Assembly: GCA_937873575.1 (NCBI GenBank)
Contig: CALMPK010000107.1
Coordinates: 1-37,179 of the forward strand
Reading direction: 5' to 3'
Origin: an uncultured Hyphomicrobiaceae bacterium
GTDB taxonomy: Bacteria > Pseudomonadota > Alphaproteobacteria > Rhizobiales > Hyphomicrobiaceae
Length of the DNA stretch: 37,179 nucleotides
The position numbers and the translations under genes were made by a program. Shown in pieces: positions 17,688-25,930 of this stretch (positions within the stretch are counted from its first letter, which is position 1; every line of letters starts with the position of its first letter). Under the pieces are notes generated by a model. That model was not told where the DNA came from and did no database searches. It worked only from the letters and a program-made list of their open reading frames with translations.

Positions 17688-18722
17688 ATGCAGCGGCAGA
17701 ATCTCAACCTGATATGGTGCCTGCCGAAGGGCTACCTTTGGGAGCAGGAGTGGATCCGCTGGCTTTTCTCGGGTTTCGAAGTCACCGAGACCTATGCTCC
17801 TGATCTGGACGTGTTCAAGGACCGTGCTGTCTACGTCCTGAGCAGCAACTTTCATCCTCTGGGATCGCTACCCGAGAACTTTCTCCGTGGCGTCACGTCG
17901 CGCGATGGCAAGGGGCTCTTCCACTTGTCGGACGAGTGGTATTCGGGTGGGTACGAAGTCTATGGACACTTCGATTTCGTGCTGCGGAACTATGATAGCC
18001 GCATCTTCGAAAGACGCGGGATCAAGATGCTTCCGCTCGGCCTGACCAACGGCGGCATGCACGAGGGACCGGTTGTGCCGGCTTCGTCACGCCAATACCT
18101 CTGGTCGTTCTCTGGCACGAGAACCGCGGCACGCATGCGCATGTTCCGCGCCTTCGAGACGCTCGGACCCAACCGGTGGTTCTGGTACAACCTGCGGACC
18201 GGCGAGACACCTCCACTCGATCGCCAGGCTTTCAAAGGCCTCCTTGCGGATACGGTCTTCTCACCGTGTCCGATGGGGAATGTGGTGCTCGAGACATTCC
18301 GTGTCTACGAGTCGCTCGAAATGGGTGCCATCCCGCTGATCGAACAGCGCCCGTGGATGGCGTACTACGATCGCCTGCTTCCGGGACATCCGTTGCCGAG
18401 CTTCACGTCATGGACGGCGGCACGGGGCTTCGTCGAAGAGATGGCCGCGGACAAAGCAAAGCTCGACCGGCTGCAGCGACTGGTTCACGAATGGTGGCTC
18501 GCCACCAGGAGCGAGCTGCAACGCTCGGTCGCTGCATTTACGGAAGAAGGAATGCAAGCGCGGCACGGTTGCGCCCTCGCCGAAGGATGGCATCGCGGCA
18601 CCGGCGCGTGGCATCAGGTCTGGCGCACGGCCGAACTCGTTCGACATGGGAGCGCCGCTTCATTCTTGGAGCGTGCGGGCATTTTCGCCAAACGTGCTGC
18701 GCGTTCCGTAAGGGCGCAATGA
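17688..18722 (+). CDS. Exostosin / RXYLT1-like glycosyltransferase
   Basis: A 344-residue putative glycosyltransferase. The segment FSPCPMGNVVLETFRVYESL (191-210) followed by EMGAIPLI (211-218) is the donor-site signature shared by exostosins (GT47) and RXYLT1-type xylosyltransferases: a small cysteine-containing loop, a basic residue, Glu, and a G-x-I-P-hydrophobic strand. Earlier parts include LFHLSDEWYSGGYEVYGHFD (77-96) and WSFSGTRTAAR (139-149). There is no signal peptide. The ATG at 17688 follows CGGAG; the longer open frame to 17526 overlaps the promoter region of the divergent beta-helix gene. It converges on the WecG-like gene with a 20-base gap. Confidence 0.75.
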   Translation: MQRQNLNLIWCLPKGYLWEQEWIRWLFSGFEVTETYAPDLDVFKDRAVYVLSSNFHPLGSLPENFLRGVTSRDGKGLFHLSDEWYSGGYEVYGHFDFVLRNYDSRIFERRGIKMLPLGLTNGGMHEGPVVPASSRQYLWSFSGTRTAARMRMFRAFETLGPNRWFWYNLRTGETPPLDRQAFKGLLADTVFSPCPMGNVVLETFRVYESLEMGAIPLIEQRPWMAYYDRLLPGHPLPSFTSWTAARGFVEEMAADKAKLDRLQRLVHEWWLATRSELQRSVAAFTEEGMQARHGCALAEGWHRGTGAWHQVWRTAELVRHGSAASFLERAGIFAKRAARSVRAQ

Positions 18723-18742
18723 GGCCACGCGCTAGCGGTGGC

Positions 18743-19531
18743 TCATGCCTTGGGCACCTGCTTGTGCAGGCGCTCGACCAGCAGCTCCGCCATCGATAGA
18801 GCAACGAAGCGGGGCGCAAACACGAGATAGCGCCGCCATAGCCGCCTGGGTTCCGAAGCCAGCCGGTGCAGCCATTCAAGTCCGTTGTCACGCATCCACG
18901 AGGGTGCGCGGTGCACGCGGCCTGTGTGGAAATCGAATGCAGCCCCGACGCCGATAAGAACGGCCGAGCCCATCCGGCCGACGTTGTCGCGCATCCATGC
19001 TTCTTGCTTGGGACACCCGAGGCCGACCCAGATGATGTCGGGCTTGGCCGCCGAGAGGCGTTCGATCACGGCGGCATGTTCGTCGGCGGTCAACGGTCGG
19101 AACGGTGGCGTCTCGTAGCCGGCGACGACGAGGCCCGGGAAGCGGGCTTGGAGTGTGCTGGCGAGCTTGCCGGCCACGCCGTCGGCACCACCATAGAAGT
19201 AGTGGCGCCAGCCGTGCGCGACCGATTGACGGCACACTTCGATCATGAGGTCGGGTCCGCAGACGCGCCGCATTCCCGTGCGTCCCTTGAGGCGGCCGAC
19301 CCAGGAGATGGGGGTGCCGTCCGGAGTGACCATGCTCGCGTTGGCGAGCGAGGAGCGATGTTGGGCGTTTGAGCGCGCGAGCATCAAGTTGAATACGTCG
19401 ATGGCACAAATGTAACGCGACTCTCGCCGCTCGATCCAACCGCGGATGGTGTCGACGGTGCGAGCGGTGTCGAGATCGCTCACCTCGATTCCAAGAATCG
19501 GGACGAAGGGAACGCTGGAGCGATCGGTCAT
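18743..19531 (-). CDS. WecG/TagA/CpsF family glycosyltransferase
   Basis: A 262-residue GT26 glycosyltransferase of the WecG/TagA/CpsF family, whose members add ManNAc or ManNAcA (or other sugars) to an undecaprenyl-linked first sugar. MVTPDGTPISWVGRL (67-81) carries the conserved Asp at 71, FYGGADGVAGKL and WVGLGCPKQEAWM are the two nucleotide-binding blocks, and GVGAAFDFHTGRVHRAPSWM with GLEWLHRLASEPRRLWRRYL is the C-terminal signature. The ATG at 19531 has AGAGGAG about 8 bases upstream. It is 13 bases downstream of the ligase-like gene and probably in the same leftward operon. Confidence 0.93.
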   Translation of the reverse strand: MTDRSSVPFVPILGIEVSDLDTARTVDTIRGWIERRESRYICAIDVFNLMLARSNAQHRSSLANASMVTPDGTPISWVGRLKGRTGMRRVCGPDLMIEVCRQSVAHGWRHYFYGGADGVAGKLASTLQARFPGLVVAGYETPPFRPLTADEHAAVIERLSAAKPDIIWVGLGCPKQEAWMRDNVGRMGSAVLIGVGAAFDFHTGRVHRAPSWMRDNGLEWLHRLASEPRRLWRRYLVFAPRFVALSMAELLVERLHKQVPKA

Positions 19532-19544
19532 GGCACGGACTCCT

Positions 19545-20930
19545 CTACAGGTTTCCGATCGGACGGATGTGGAGGCGCGAATTGGAGGGTGCCGGGACGG
19601 TCGTGAACGATGGGGCGCATGGCCGCTCGAGCGCTTCCGACCGGGCAAGGCGATTGCGTAGAAATGCGAGGACAGCGGCGAGCGTCATGGTGTGTTCGTT
19701 GAATTCGCTCAGCACGCCGGGCGTGGTCATGCCGTTGGCGGCGAGCAGGAAAACGACACCGTAGACGAACGCCCGGGAACGGCTGTCGAGACGGGACGCG
19801 GTGATCACGGCACTGCCGAGAATGAGATTGAGAAGACAGATGCCCACCCAGCCCATCGTGATCCAGGCCCCGATGAACGTGTTGTGGGCCGAGCGGATCA
19901 ACTGGTCGACATCGCCGAGCACTCGCCGGGTCACGTCGGCGTCGACCAATTGAATGAAGCGCTCTCCGGCCGCAAAGCCGGCACCGAACAGCCGCCCGCT
20001 ACCGGCTTCGATGTAGGCGGGCCAGAACTCGGAGCGACCGGTGTTCTTCTCGAGTTCGGCGATCGGCTTCTGCAGAAGTTGCGAGATGCCTTCCATGATT
20101 TCGGGGAACTGCCTCAGCGACCCGAGCAGGAAAATGATCAGAGCGAAGTAGGCGATCGCGGCGAACCACCCGACGCGCCGCACGAAGGGGTTCGACGATG
20201 CCGCCATCAGTCCGGTGAAGATCAATGGCACCGAGGCCGTCGTGGCGGCCGATCCGCCGGCGATGAAGCCGACGACAAACAACAGCGCGACGGCCTTGCG
20301 GTGGCGGATCGTCTGCGGAAACAGGTAGAGATACAACAGCGCCGCCAGGCACATCAGCGGCGTCATGTTGTTCTTCGCCGATGAGACGAAGATGCCGGAC
20401 GCGAGATGCGATGCGATCGTGTCCAGACTGCCGAGCAGCCACGTCGCGATGAAGACTGCAAAGAAGACGATGAAGGTCGGGCCGAAGCGTTCGCGATCGA
20501 GGAGCAAAAAGCAAATCGCGAAAAGCGTCGCGAGTTCGGTTGCTCGGTAAAGTGTGTAAGTCGGTACGACGGACCACAGCGTCGTCAGGAGCGCAAACGC
20601 TATCGCGAGACTGAACGGAAATACAACTCGGTCCGAGGGCAGGTGCAGGATGCCGCCGCCGTTCCAGGTCTCGCGAGCGAGATAGATCGCCGACAACCCG
20701 ACGACTCCAATCGCCAGCAGATTGGAGATCGAGAGCCCTTGCTCCAGCACCGCCGTCCCATTCGTCCGCTCCACCAGAAAAAGAAACGGCAGATTGAAGT
20801 AGGCGAGGAGAAGGCCCGCGGGTACCGGAGCGGGCGATTCGAGCAGCCCGATGCGTCGGCGGCGCGGCAGCGACACGTAGGCGACGGCAAACCATATTGC
20901 GATCACCAGCGCGTAGAAGGCCGTCAGCAT
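19545..20930 (-). CDS. O-antigen polymerase/ligase-like membrane protein (Wzy/WaaL family)
   Basis: A 461-residue integral membrane protein with about 11-12 hydrophobic segments. The large periplasmic loop near the C-terminus reads TGRSEFWPAYIEAGSGRLFG, then SAHNTFIGAWITMGWVG, which is the pattern of the Wzy_C/O-antigen ligase family (TGR-x-x-x-W, then H-N-x-x-x). In a locus with Wzx, Wzz and an export protein it most likely polymerises the repeat units (Wzy). The ATG at 20930 overlaps the stop of the Wzz-like gene by 7 bases, indicating coupled translation. Ligase and polymerase cannot be told apart by sequence. Confidence 0.87.
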   Translation of the reverse strand: MLTAFYALVIAIWFAVAYVSLPRRRRIGLLESPAPVPAGLLLAYFNLPFLFLVERTNGTAVLEQGLSISNLLAIGVVGLSAIYLARETWNGGGILHLPSDRVVFPFSLAIAFALLTTLWSVVPTYTLYRATELATLFAICFLLLDRERFGPTFIVFFAVFIATWLLGSLDTIASHLASGIFVSSAKNNMTPLMCLAALLYLYLFPQTIRHRKAVALLFVVGFIAGGSAATTASVPLIFTGLMAASSNPFVRRVGWFAAIAYFALIIFLLGSLRQFPEIMEGISQLLQKPIAELEKNTGRSEFWPAYIEAGSGRLFGAGFAAGERFIQLVDADVTRRVLGDVDQLIRSAHNTFIGAWITMGWVGICLLNLILGSAVITASRLDSRSRAFVYGVVFLLAANGMTTPGVLSEFNEHTMTLAAVLAFLRNRLARSEALERPCAPSFTTVPAPSNSRLHIRPIGNL

Positions 20931-21982
20931 GCCCCTCGCTCTCTGTTCTGTCGCATCCAAGGTAATGGGTTGGATCGACTGAAGGCTGGATGGCGGATCA
21001 GTTGCGACATGACCTGCCATTCAAGGGCGACCGCAATCCCGACGGCGACGGTGAAACCGCCGAGAAGCGCAAGGAACAGCAGCGCGATGAGGGCGGGCCC
21101 GGCGCTCCGCGTTGGCGGGCGCGCCAGATCGACGTAACCCGTCGCGGTCAGCTCCTCCGCCGTTGGTGGATTGACCTGGAGCGCTCGCTCGAGGCGCTTT
21201 TCTTCCAGCGCCAGATGCGCTTTCGCAGCGACGATGGTCGGATGCCGGTCGCCATAGACGAGAAGCGCGTCGGTGAGAACGGAGCGCGCCAGCGACGCGT
21301 TTGCCGAAAGCCTTTTCAAACGTTGAGCCTGAACGAACTCCGCCACCAGCGTGTTGGCTATCAGCGCTGCCTGCTCCGGCGCCGCGTCGGCGACGGACAC
21401 TTGGATGAGGTTGGTGCGAGCCTCATTCCTGACGTCGAGGCGACCCATCAGGTCGGCAGTCGCCCGGTTCAGCTTGTCGCGCTCGAACGCTTCCGGGCCG
21501 AGTTCAATCCCGAACAGCGCCTGCAGTTTCTGCGTTCGGGTGCGTCCGACGAGCTTGTCGAGCCCGAGGCGCGTGACGACCTTGTTCGCCAATCCCTCGG
21601 AACGCAGAATCCGTGTGTCGCGGATTTCGAGGTTCGAGAGAGTGTCTGGAGTGAGCTGCTGGTTGGAGTCCGCCTTGGCGCCCGCCGCACGCTCGGTTTC
21701 GACCAGCCCAACTTGGAGCATCGCCGTAGCCGCGTAGCGCGGGGTGCTCAGGCCAACTGCCGTCGCGGTAAGAATCATGGCCGCTATCGGCAGGCCGACG
21801 ACGAGCCGCATGTTGCGAACGATCGCGTTGACGGTTCGCGTCAACGGAGCGGGTTCCGAACTCGGTAAGAACTCCTCGGCTTTATGGAACTGGTGTGACA
21901 CGATGGTTTCCCGTAGTGGCGTCGCGTGGGGCTTGCGCACTGCGGCGACGTCTTTGCGCCGGTTATGGCGCTTTCCGCGCAT
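20924..21982 (-). CDS. Wzz-like chain-length determinant / polysaccharide copolymerase without kinase domain
   Basis: A 352-residue protein with a basic, disordered N-terminus (MRGKRHNRRKDV), a first transmembrane helix near 60-80 (RLVVGLPIAAMILTATAVGL), a periplasmic, largely helical domain beginning TPRYAATAMLQVG as in Wzz proteins, and a second transmembrane helix near 300-320. There is no Walker A or tyrosine-rich tail after it, so the BY-kinase part of ExoP/Wzc is absent. It should set polymer chain length together with the Wzy-like neighbour. The ATG at 21982 has GGAGG nine bases upstream and overlaps the exporter gene by 20 bases. Confidence 0.88.
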   Translation of the reverse strand: MRGKRHNRRKDVAAVRKPHATPLRETIVSHQFHKAEEFLPSSEPAPLTRTVNAIVRNMRLVVGLPIAAMILTATAVGLSTPRYAATAMLQVGLVETERAAGAKADSNQQLTPDTLSNLEIRDTRILRSEGLANKVVTRLGLDKLVGRTRTQKLQALFGIELGPEAFERDKLNRATADLMGRLDVRNEARTNLIQVSVADAAPEQAALIANTLVAEFVQAQRLKRLSANASLARSVLTDALLVYGDRHPTIVAAKAHLALEEKRLERALQVNPPTAEELTATGYVDLARPPTRSAGPALIALLFLALLGGFTVAVGIAVALEWQVMSQLIRHPAFSRSNPLPWMRQNRERGAC

Positions 21983-23255
21983 GTGCTGCTGCCTCCGTAT
22001 TGTTCGCTGCAGCGCCATTGGCGCCGACGGTGTCGAGTGCAGCGGTCGCACGCAGATCAGTCTCAGTCGTGCGCACTTCGATAATGTCGCCGGGCTCCAG
22101 AAACGCTGTGTCGGCGGCTTCGAACACCGACGCCGCGCCGTTCTTCATGCGTGTAATCGAGATGGTTCGCAGGAAGCCGTCGAATTGCCGTCCGGCGAGC
22201 TTCGCTTTGAGGTCTCGGATCTTCTTGGCTTGCGGTATCGTCGTCTCGAGATCATGCAGGCGCTGCTGCACCGTTTGCAGGTCTGATTGCACGCGCTGCT
22301 TGTACTTGCTCGTGACGTCCGCCATCTGGATGTCGAGCGCGACGAGCTGGTTGCGCAGCCGGGATTGATCGGCCATCAGGCGGTAGATGTTTGTGCGCTT
22401 TCCGGCTTCGCCGATTTGAAGCTCGACCATCGATGCGCTGCGGCCGAGACCTTTCGAGACCAATTTCTCGTAACCGGTCATCTGCGACTGCACGAGCTCG
22501 AGCTGCTTGTTCTCCGAGTCGATCTGTCCCTGAAGTGCGTCCCTCTCGGCAAGGAATTGCGGCCGTTGCGCGGAGATGCTCTCGATCTGCTGGTCGAGCG
22601 CCGTGGTTTCGACCGTCAGCGCATGCTTTTCCTGCTCGATCAGGAGCTGTGCGCCGGGGTCGTCCATATCATCGGCCGCCAGGTGTGGTTCGAACTCCTT
22701 GCGTCCATCGCGTTGCGCTTCGAGGCGACGTTCCTTCAGACGCAAGCGCGTGCGTTCGGCGCGCAACACGCGGATACGCTCTTCGGCCTGGAGCAATTCG
22801 GATGCAGCAGAGCCAGGCATGGTTTCGCCCATGCCAAAGCCGCCGGCCTGCGCGATTGCGTTCTTGACGATGCTGCCGAAGCGGTACGGAAAGACTCCCG
22901 GTGTGCGAACATCGCCAAGTACGTTGAGCGGCCGCACTTCCGCGATGCGCACGCTCACAGCAGGCTGCCGCAGAATCCCGTCAGCGAGGAGCTGCACCAC
23001 TTTGTCCTGGATCTGGGCGGCCGTCATGTTGACCACGGGCACGAGGCCGAGCAAGGGCAGCAGTATCTGGCCTGCACCGTCGACCGCGAAATCACCGGAA
23101 AGATCCGGTTGCCCGAAGACGGTGACGGTCACGCGATCGCCGGCGGAAATATTGTACGTCCCGAGATCCGTTGGCCCGCCGGCATGTGTCGGAGCCGTGA
23201 GAAGCAGGAACAGAAGCGGTGTAATCAAAGCTTCGAGAAGCGGAGACTTTCGCAT
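21963..23255 (-). CDS. Polysaccharide export protein, ExoF-like (Wza/OPX family)
   Basis: A 430-residue exported protein. The signal peptide (residues 1-25, LLLTAPTHA) has no lipobox cysteine, unlike Wza. YNISAGDRVTVTVFGQPDLS (about 34-53) begins the Poly_export domain, followed by a SLBB-like part ending FPYRFGSIVKNAIAQAGGFG. Residues about 150-345 form a long coiled coil rich in Glu, Gln, Arg and Leu, and EPGDIIEVRTTE lies near the C-terminus. This layout matches rhizobial ExoF. The ATG at 23255 has GGAGGAG just upstream. It is the second gene of the leftward operon, with the epimerase gene 31 bases upstream and the Wzz-like gene overlapping downstream. Confidence 0.9.
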   Translation of the reverse strand: MRKSPLLEALITPLLFLLLTAPTHAGGPTDLGTYNISAGDRVTVTVFGQPDLSGDFAVDGAGQILLPLLGLVPVVNMTAAQIQDKVVQLLADGILRQPAVSVRIAEVRPLNVLGDVRTPGVFPYRFGSIVKNAIAQAGGFGMGETMPGSAASELLQAEERIRVLRAERTRLRLKERRLEAQRDGRKEFEPHLAADDMDDPGAQLLIEQEKHALTVETTALDQQIESISAQRPQFLAERDALQGQIDSENKQLELVQSQMTGYEKLVSKGLGRSASMVELQIGEAGKRTNIYRLMADQSRLRNQLVALDIQMADVTSKYKQRVQSDLQTVQQRLHDLETTIPQAKKIRDLKAKLAGRQFDGFLRTISITRMKNGAASVFEAADTAFLEPGDIIEVRTTETDLRATAALDTVGANGAAANNTEAAAHARKAP

Positions 23256-23286
23256 CGACTCCTCCAGATTGTGACGAGCGGGGGCG

Positions 23287-24330
23287 TCAGGCGCCGATCT
23301 GATGCCCGTGCGAGACCGCGGTGGGGCGAGGCGATGCCGCCACATAGGGTCGCGAGTTCGATCCCCGCGAGCGCACGACCTGGCTCTCGATCCAGGGATA
23401 GGTTTCCTGCAGGCCCTGCAGGAGCGAAGCACTCGGACGCCAGCCGAGGAGCTTCGCGATCAGCTCGTTGTGAGAGGTGCGTCCGCGAACACCGATGGGG
23501 CCGGGAATGTGGTTCACGTCGAGATGCTTGCCGGCCAGCGCCATCACCATCGCGACGAGTTCGTTGATCGAAACCATTTCGTCGGAGCCGATGTTCACCG
23601 GCACGTTGACACTTGACCTTGCGAGGCGGAGCGTTCCCTCGATGCATTCGTCGATATAGAGGAACGAACGTGTCTGCAGGCCATCGCCCCAGACTTCGAT
23701 CGCGTCGCCGTCCGCGGCAGACGCGATCTTCCGGCAGATTGCTGCCGGGGCCTTCTCCCGCCCGCCGTCCCACGTGCCTTCCGGACCAAAGATGTTGTGG
23801 TAGCGAGCAACGCGGCACTGCATGCCGTAGTTTCGATTGTAGGAGAGGTAGAGGCGTTCGCTGAACAGCTTCTCCCAACCGTAATCGCTATCGGGATTGG
23901 CCGGATAGGCGCTGTCCTCGCGGGTGAAGGGATCGTTGGGATCCGTCTGGTTGTGCGCGGGATAGATGCAGGCGGACGAAGAGTAGAACACGCGCTTGAT
24001 CGCGCGGTTCTTGCAGCCCTCGAGAACGTTCAGATTTATCGACGCGGAGTTGTGCATGATGGCGGCGTCGTGTTCGCCGGTGAAGATGTAGCCGGCACCG
24101 CCCATGTCGGCGGCGAGCTGGTACACTTCGTCGAAGCGTCGGTCGATCACTGCGGTGCAGTTCTTCTGGTCGCGCAAATCCGCGATCACGAAGTCGTCGG
24201 CTTCTGTTTCGGAAAATTCGGGAAACTTCAGGTCGACGCCGCGAACCCAAAAGCCCTCGCTTTTGAGACGCTTTACGAGATGCGACCCGATAAAGCCACC
24301 GGCGCCGCATACCAATGCCGTTCGTGCCAT
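23287..24330 (-). CDS. NAD-dependent epimerase, GDP-mannose 3,5-epimerase-like
   Basis: A 347-residue extended SDR enzyme. GAGGFIG (9-15) binds NAD. The sequence closely follows plant GDP-mannose 3,5-epimerase along its length: YQLAADMGGAGYI, SSACIYP with S119 and C121, Y150-GWE-K154, GGREKAPAA with K193, EVWGDGLQTRSFLYIDEC, NIGSDEMVSINE and GPIGVRGRTS with R282. These correspond to the catalytic Ser, Cys, Tyr, Lys and substrate-binding Lys and Arg of the Arabidopsis enzyme. It should convert GDP-mannose to GDP-L-galactose and/or GDP-L-gulose. The start ATG follows AGGAG by seven bases. It is the first gene of the leftward export operon. The last 30 residues have no counterpart I recall. Confidence 0.88.
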   Translation of the reverse strand: MARTALVCGAGGFIGSHLVKRLKSEGFWVRGVDLKFPEFSETEADDFVIADLRDQKNCTAVIDRRFDEVYQLAADMGGAGYIFTGEHDAAIMHNSASINLNVLEGCKNRAIKRVFYSSSACIYPAHNQTDPNDPFTREDSAYPANPDSDYGWEKLFSERLYLSYNRNYGMQCRVARYHNIFGPEGTWDGGREKAPAAICRKIASAADGDAIEVWGDGLQTRSFLYIDECIEGTLRLARSSVNVPVNIGSDEMVSINELVAMVMALAGKHLDVNHIPGPIGVRGRTSHNELIAKLLGWRPSASLLQGLQETYPWIESQVVRSRGSNSRPYVAASPRPTAVSHGHQIGA

Positions 24331-24365
24331 TCCCAAACTCCTGAAAACGATTGGTGAAGTATGAC

Positions 24366-24389
24366 GCCGAATGGTGCGCCGAATGGTGC
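24366..24389. repeat. Tandem 12-bp direct repeat in the leader of the export operon
   Basis: GCCGAATGGTGC occurs twice with no gap (24366-24377 and 24378-24389), 36-59 bases upstream of the epimerase start. It could be a pair of half-sites for a regulator or a slippage product. Confidence 0.85.
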
Positions 24390-24457
24390 TGCAACTGACC
24401 CTGCCGTTAAGAATTGATTAATGATGCCGTGTCGTCAACGAACCGCTCCGTTTACCA

Positions 24458-24562
24458 TTAACCAACAAATATGAGGCTCTCGGAGACAGCGCGTGCCAGC
24501 TCGTCAGGTCGACCTGGCTTGCCCAGGAGCTCTTGGCCCCGGGGTCCTTTGAAAGGCCGCCT
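24458..24562 (-). pseudogene. Possible remnant of a response-regulator receiver domain
   Basis: Between two stops, a 34-codon minus-strand frame reads ELLGKPGRPDELARAVSES near its end. This resembles the last strand and helix of a receiver domain, with the conserved Lys-Pro. In the neighbouring frame just upstream, DPGAK would complete GAK-ELLGKP if a frameshift is assumed. No start, Asp pocket or full domain is present. It is short enough to be chance. Confidence 0.2.
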
Positions 24563-25073
24563 TCAGGATCGGAACGGCGCATGCCAAGCCGATTTTCGGG
24601 ACGTGCGTTTGGTGGCGGTCTTGCGCGAGCGTCGTGAGAAAATTGCGCTCGCAGTGAGCCGACGACTGATGCCTGCCTCGAGCGCTTCGGGATGCCTCTG
24701 CAGAACGACGCTCTGCGTCTGGTGCGGTTCGAGGTAGCGAATGAGCGGCTGTAATATCCGCCGTCGATTGCAACAGCCGGGATGATCTAGGGCGCTATCG
24801 ACTTTCTGGTGGTGTGCTCGCAGTCCATTTCTTTTCTATTGGCGATTGGCGATCTCAAATTCCAGCCAACGCTGCGAGTAGCGCTTTCGATAAGAGCGCG
24901 GATCGGTTCATTTCGGGAGTAATCGAATTTTGGGGTGCGCCGAAGCCGCAATGAGGTCCCTTGTCGGCCGTGCGTTCGCTCCACGCGGATCGTATCCAGC
25001 AGGGACCGCGGTCTCGGTCGCTGCAACTCTCCACCGCGTGCGGGACCCGGCGTCGGGAGGTGTGGGCAGCCGT

Positions 25074-25697
25074 TTAGGCGTGCCCCGCGTCAGCGACGAG
25101 ATGTGACGGGTCGATGCCGATCTTGGCCATGGCGCGGGCATACTTCGACTCGTTGTCCGCGTCGAAGATCAGGTCCATGTCGGCCGGGCAATGCAGCCAG
25201 CCGTTGGCTTGGATCTCGCTTTCGAGCTGGCCGGCTGACCACCCCGCGTAGCCGAGCGCCAGCAGCGTGTGCTTGGGTCCCTTGCCCGTTGCCATCGCCC
25301 GCAGGATGTCGAGGGTCGCCGTGAGGCAGACGCCATCGAGGATCTGCAACGTCGAGTCCTGCACGAAATAGTCCGAGCTGTGCAGCACGAACCCTCGGCC
25401 CGAGTCGACCGGCCCGCCGACGTGGACGGGAATGTCGAGCAGCTCGTCGGGAAGCTCGATAGTGCCGGAGCCGGTGAAGATCTCCGCAACCAGCCCGAGC
25501 CGCTCCAGCAGGTCGGGAAAATCGATGTGCTCGGCGTTCTGGTTGACGATCAGCCCCATCGCCCCCTGGTCGGAGTGCGCGCACATGTAGATAACGGACC
25601 GCTGAAAGCGGCGGTCCGTCATACGCGGCATGGCGATCAGTAGTTGCCCCTCGAGCGTGGACCCGCCTTTGCCGTTCCTGGTCGGTAGCTTCATCAT
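25074..25697 (-). CDS. YqgE/AlgH family protein (UPF0301/DUF179)
   Basis: A 207-residue protein of the YqgE/AlgH family. [20 protein letters not shown] near the N-terminus, [33 protein letters not shown] and [20 protein letters not shown] are the family's conserved blocks. The molecular role is not established; AlgH was named from an alginate phenotype in Pseudomonas. The start at 25697 ([18 protein letters not shown]) fits the family length; ribosome binding is weak. It is transcribed divergently from the DsbD-N-like and peroxiredoxin genes, an order I recall as frequent in Hyphomicrobiales. Confidence 0.93.
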   Translation of the reverse strand: MMKLPTRNGKGGSTLEGQLLIAMPRMTDRRFQRSVIYMCAHSDQGAMGLIVNQNAEHIDFPDLLERLGLVAEIFTGSGTIELPDELLDIPVHVGGPVDSGRGFVLHSSDYFVQDSTLQILDGVCLTATLDILRAMATGKGPKHTLLALGYAGWSAGQLESEIQANGWLHCPADMDLIFDADNESKYARAMAKIGIDPSHLVADAGHA

Positions 25698-25930
25698 GGC
25701 CCGAGAGTATGGGGTTTCCGCTCCGGATTGAAGGGTTTCGATCAATTCATGGCGATTCCAGCGTGAGAGGCCCCCCACGCCGTGTCTGCGCCGTTGGACT
25801 TGATCCGTTTTGCGCTATGTCTATGTCTCGCGGCGGATGGTGGGCCTCGCCCGAGGCGAGTGCCGCGACCAAGCGGTGATGCATCACCGCCAAGGCACCG
25901 TCCTAGGACGGATCGAACGCAGGACGACCC

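Larger units (their letters stand above)
24331..25073. other. Non-coding gap at the right border of the polysaccharide locus
   Basis: About 740 bases with no intact gene. The left part must hold the promoter of the leftward export operon: TTGACG occurs at about 24438-24433 on the minus strand, without a good -10 box. A 12-bp tandem repeat lies at 24366-24389 and a possible receiver-domain remnant at 24458-24562. Several short frames right of this are broken by stops in every phase. Confidence 0.45.

Noticed and set aside
22287..23567. 426-codon plus-strand frame over the ExoF-like gene
   Set aside because: Antisense shadow of a gene with signal peptide, export domain and strong ribosome binding site.
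24787..25141. Minus-strand frames right of the polysaccharide locus considered as transposase remnants
   Set aside because: I saw no DDE motif, no terminal inverted repeats and no target duplication; not supportable.
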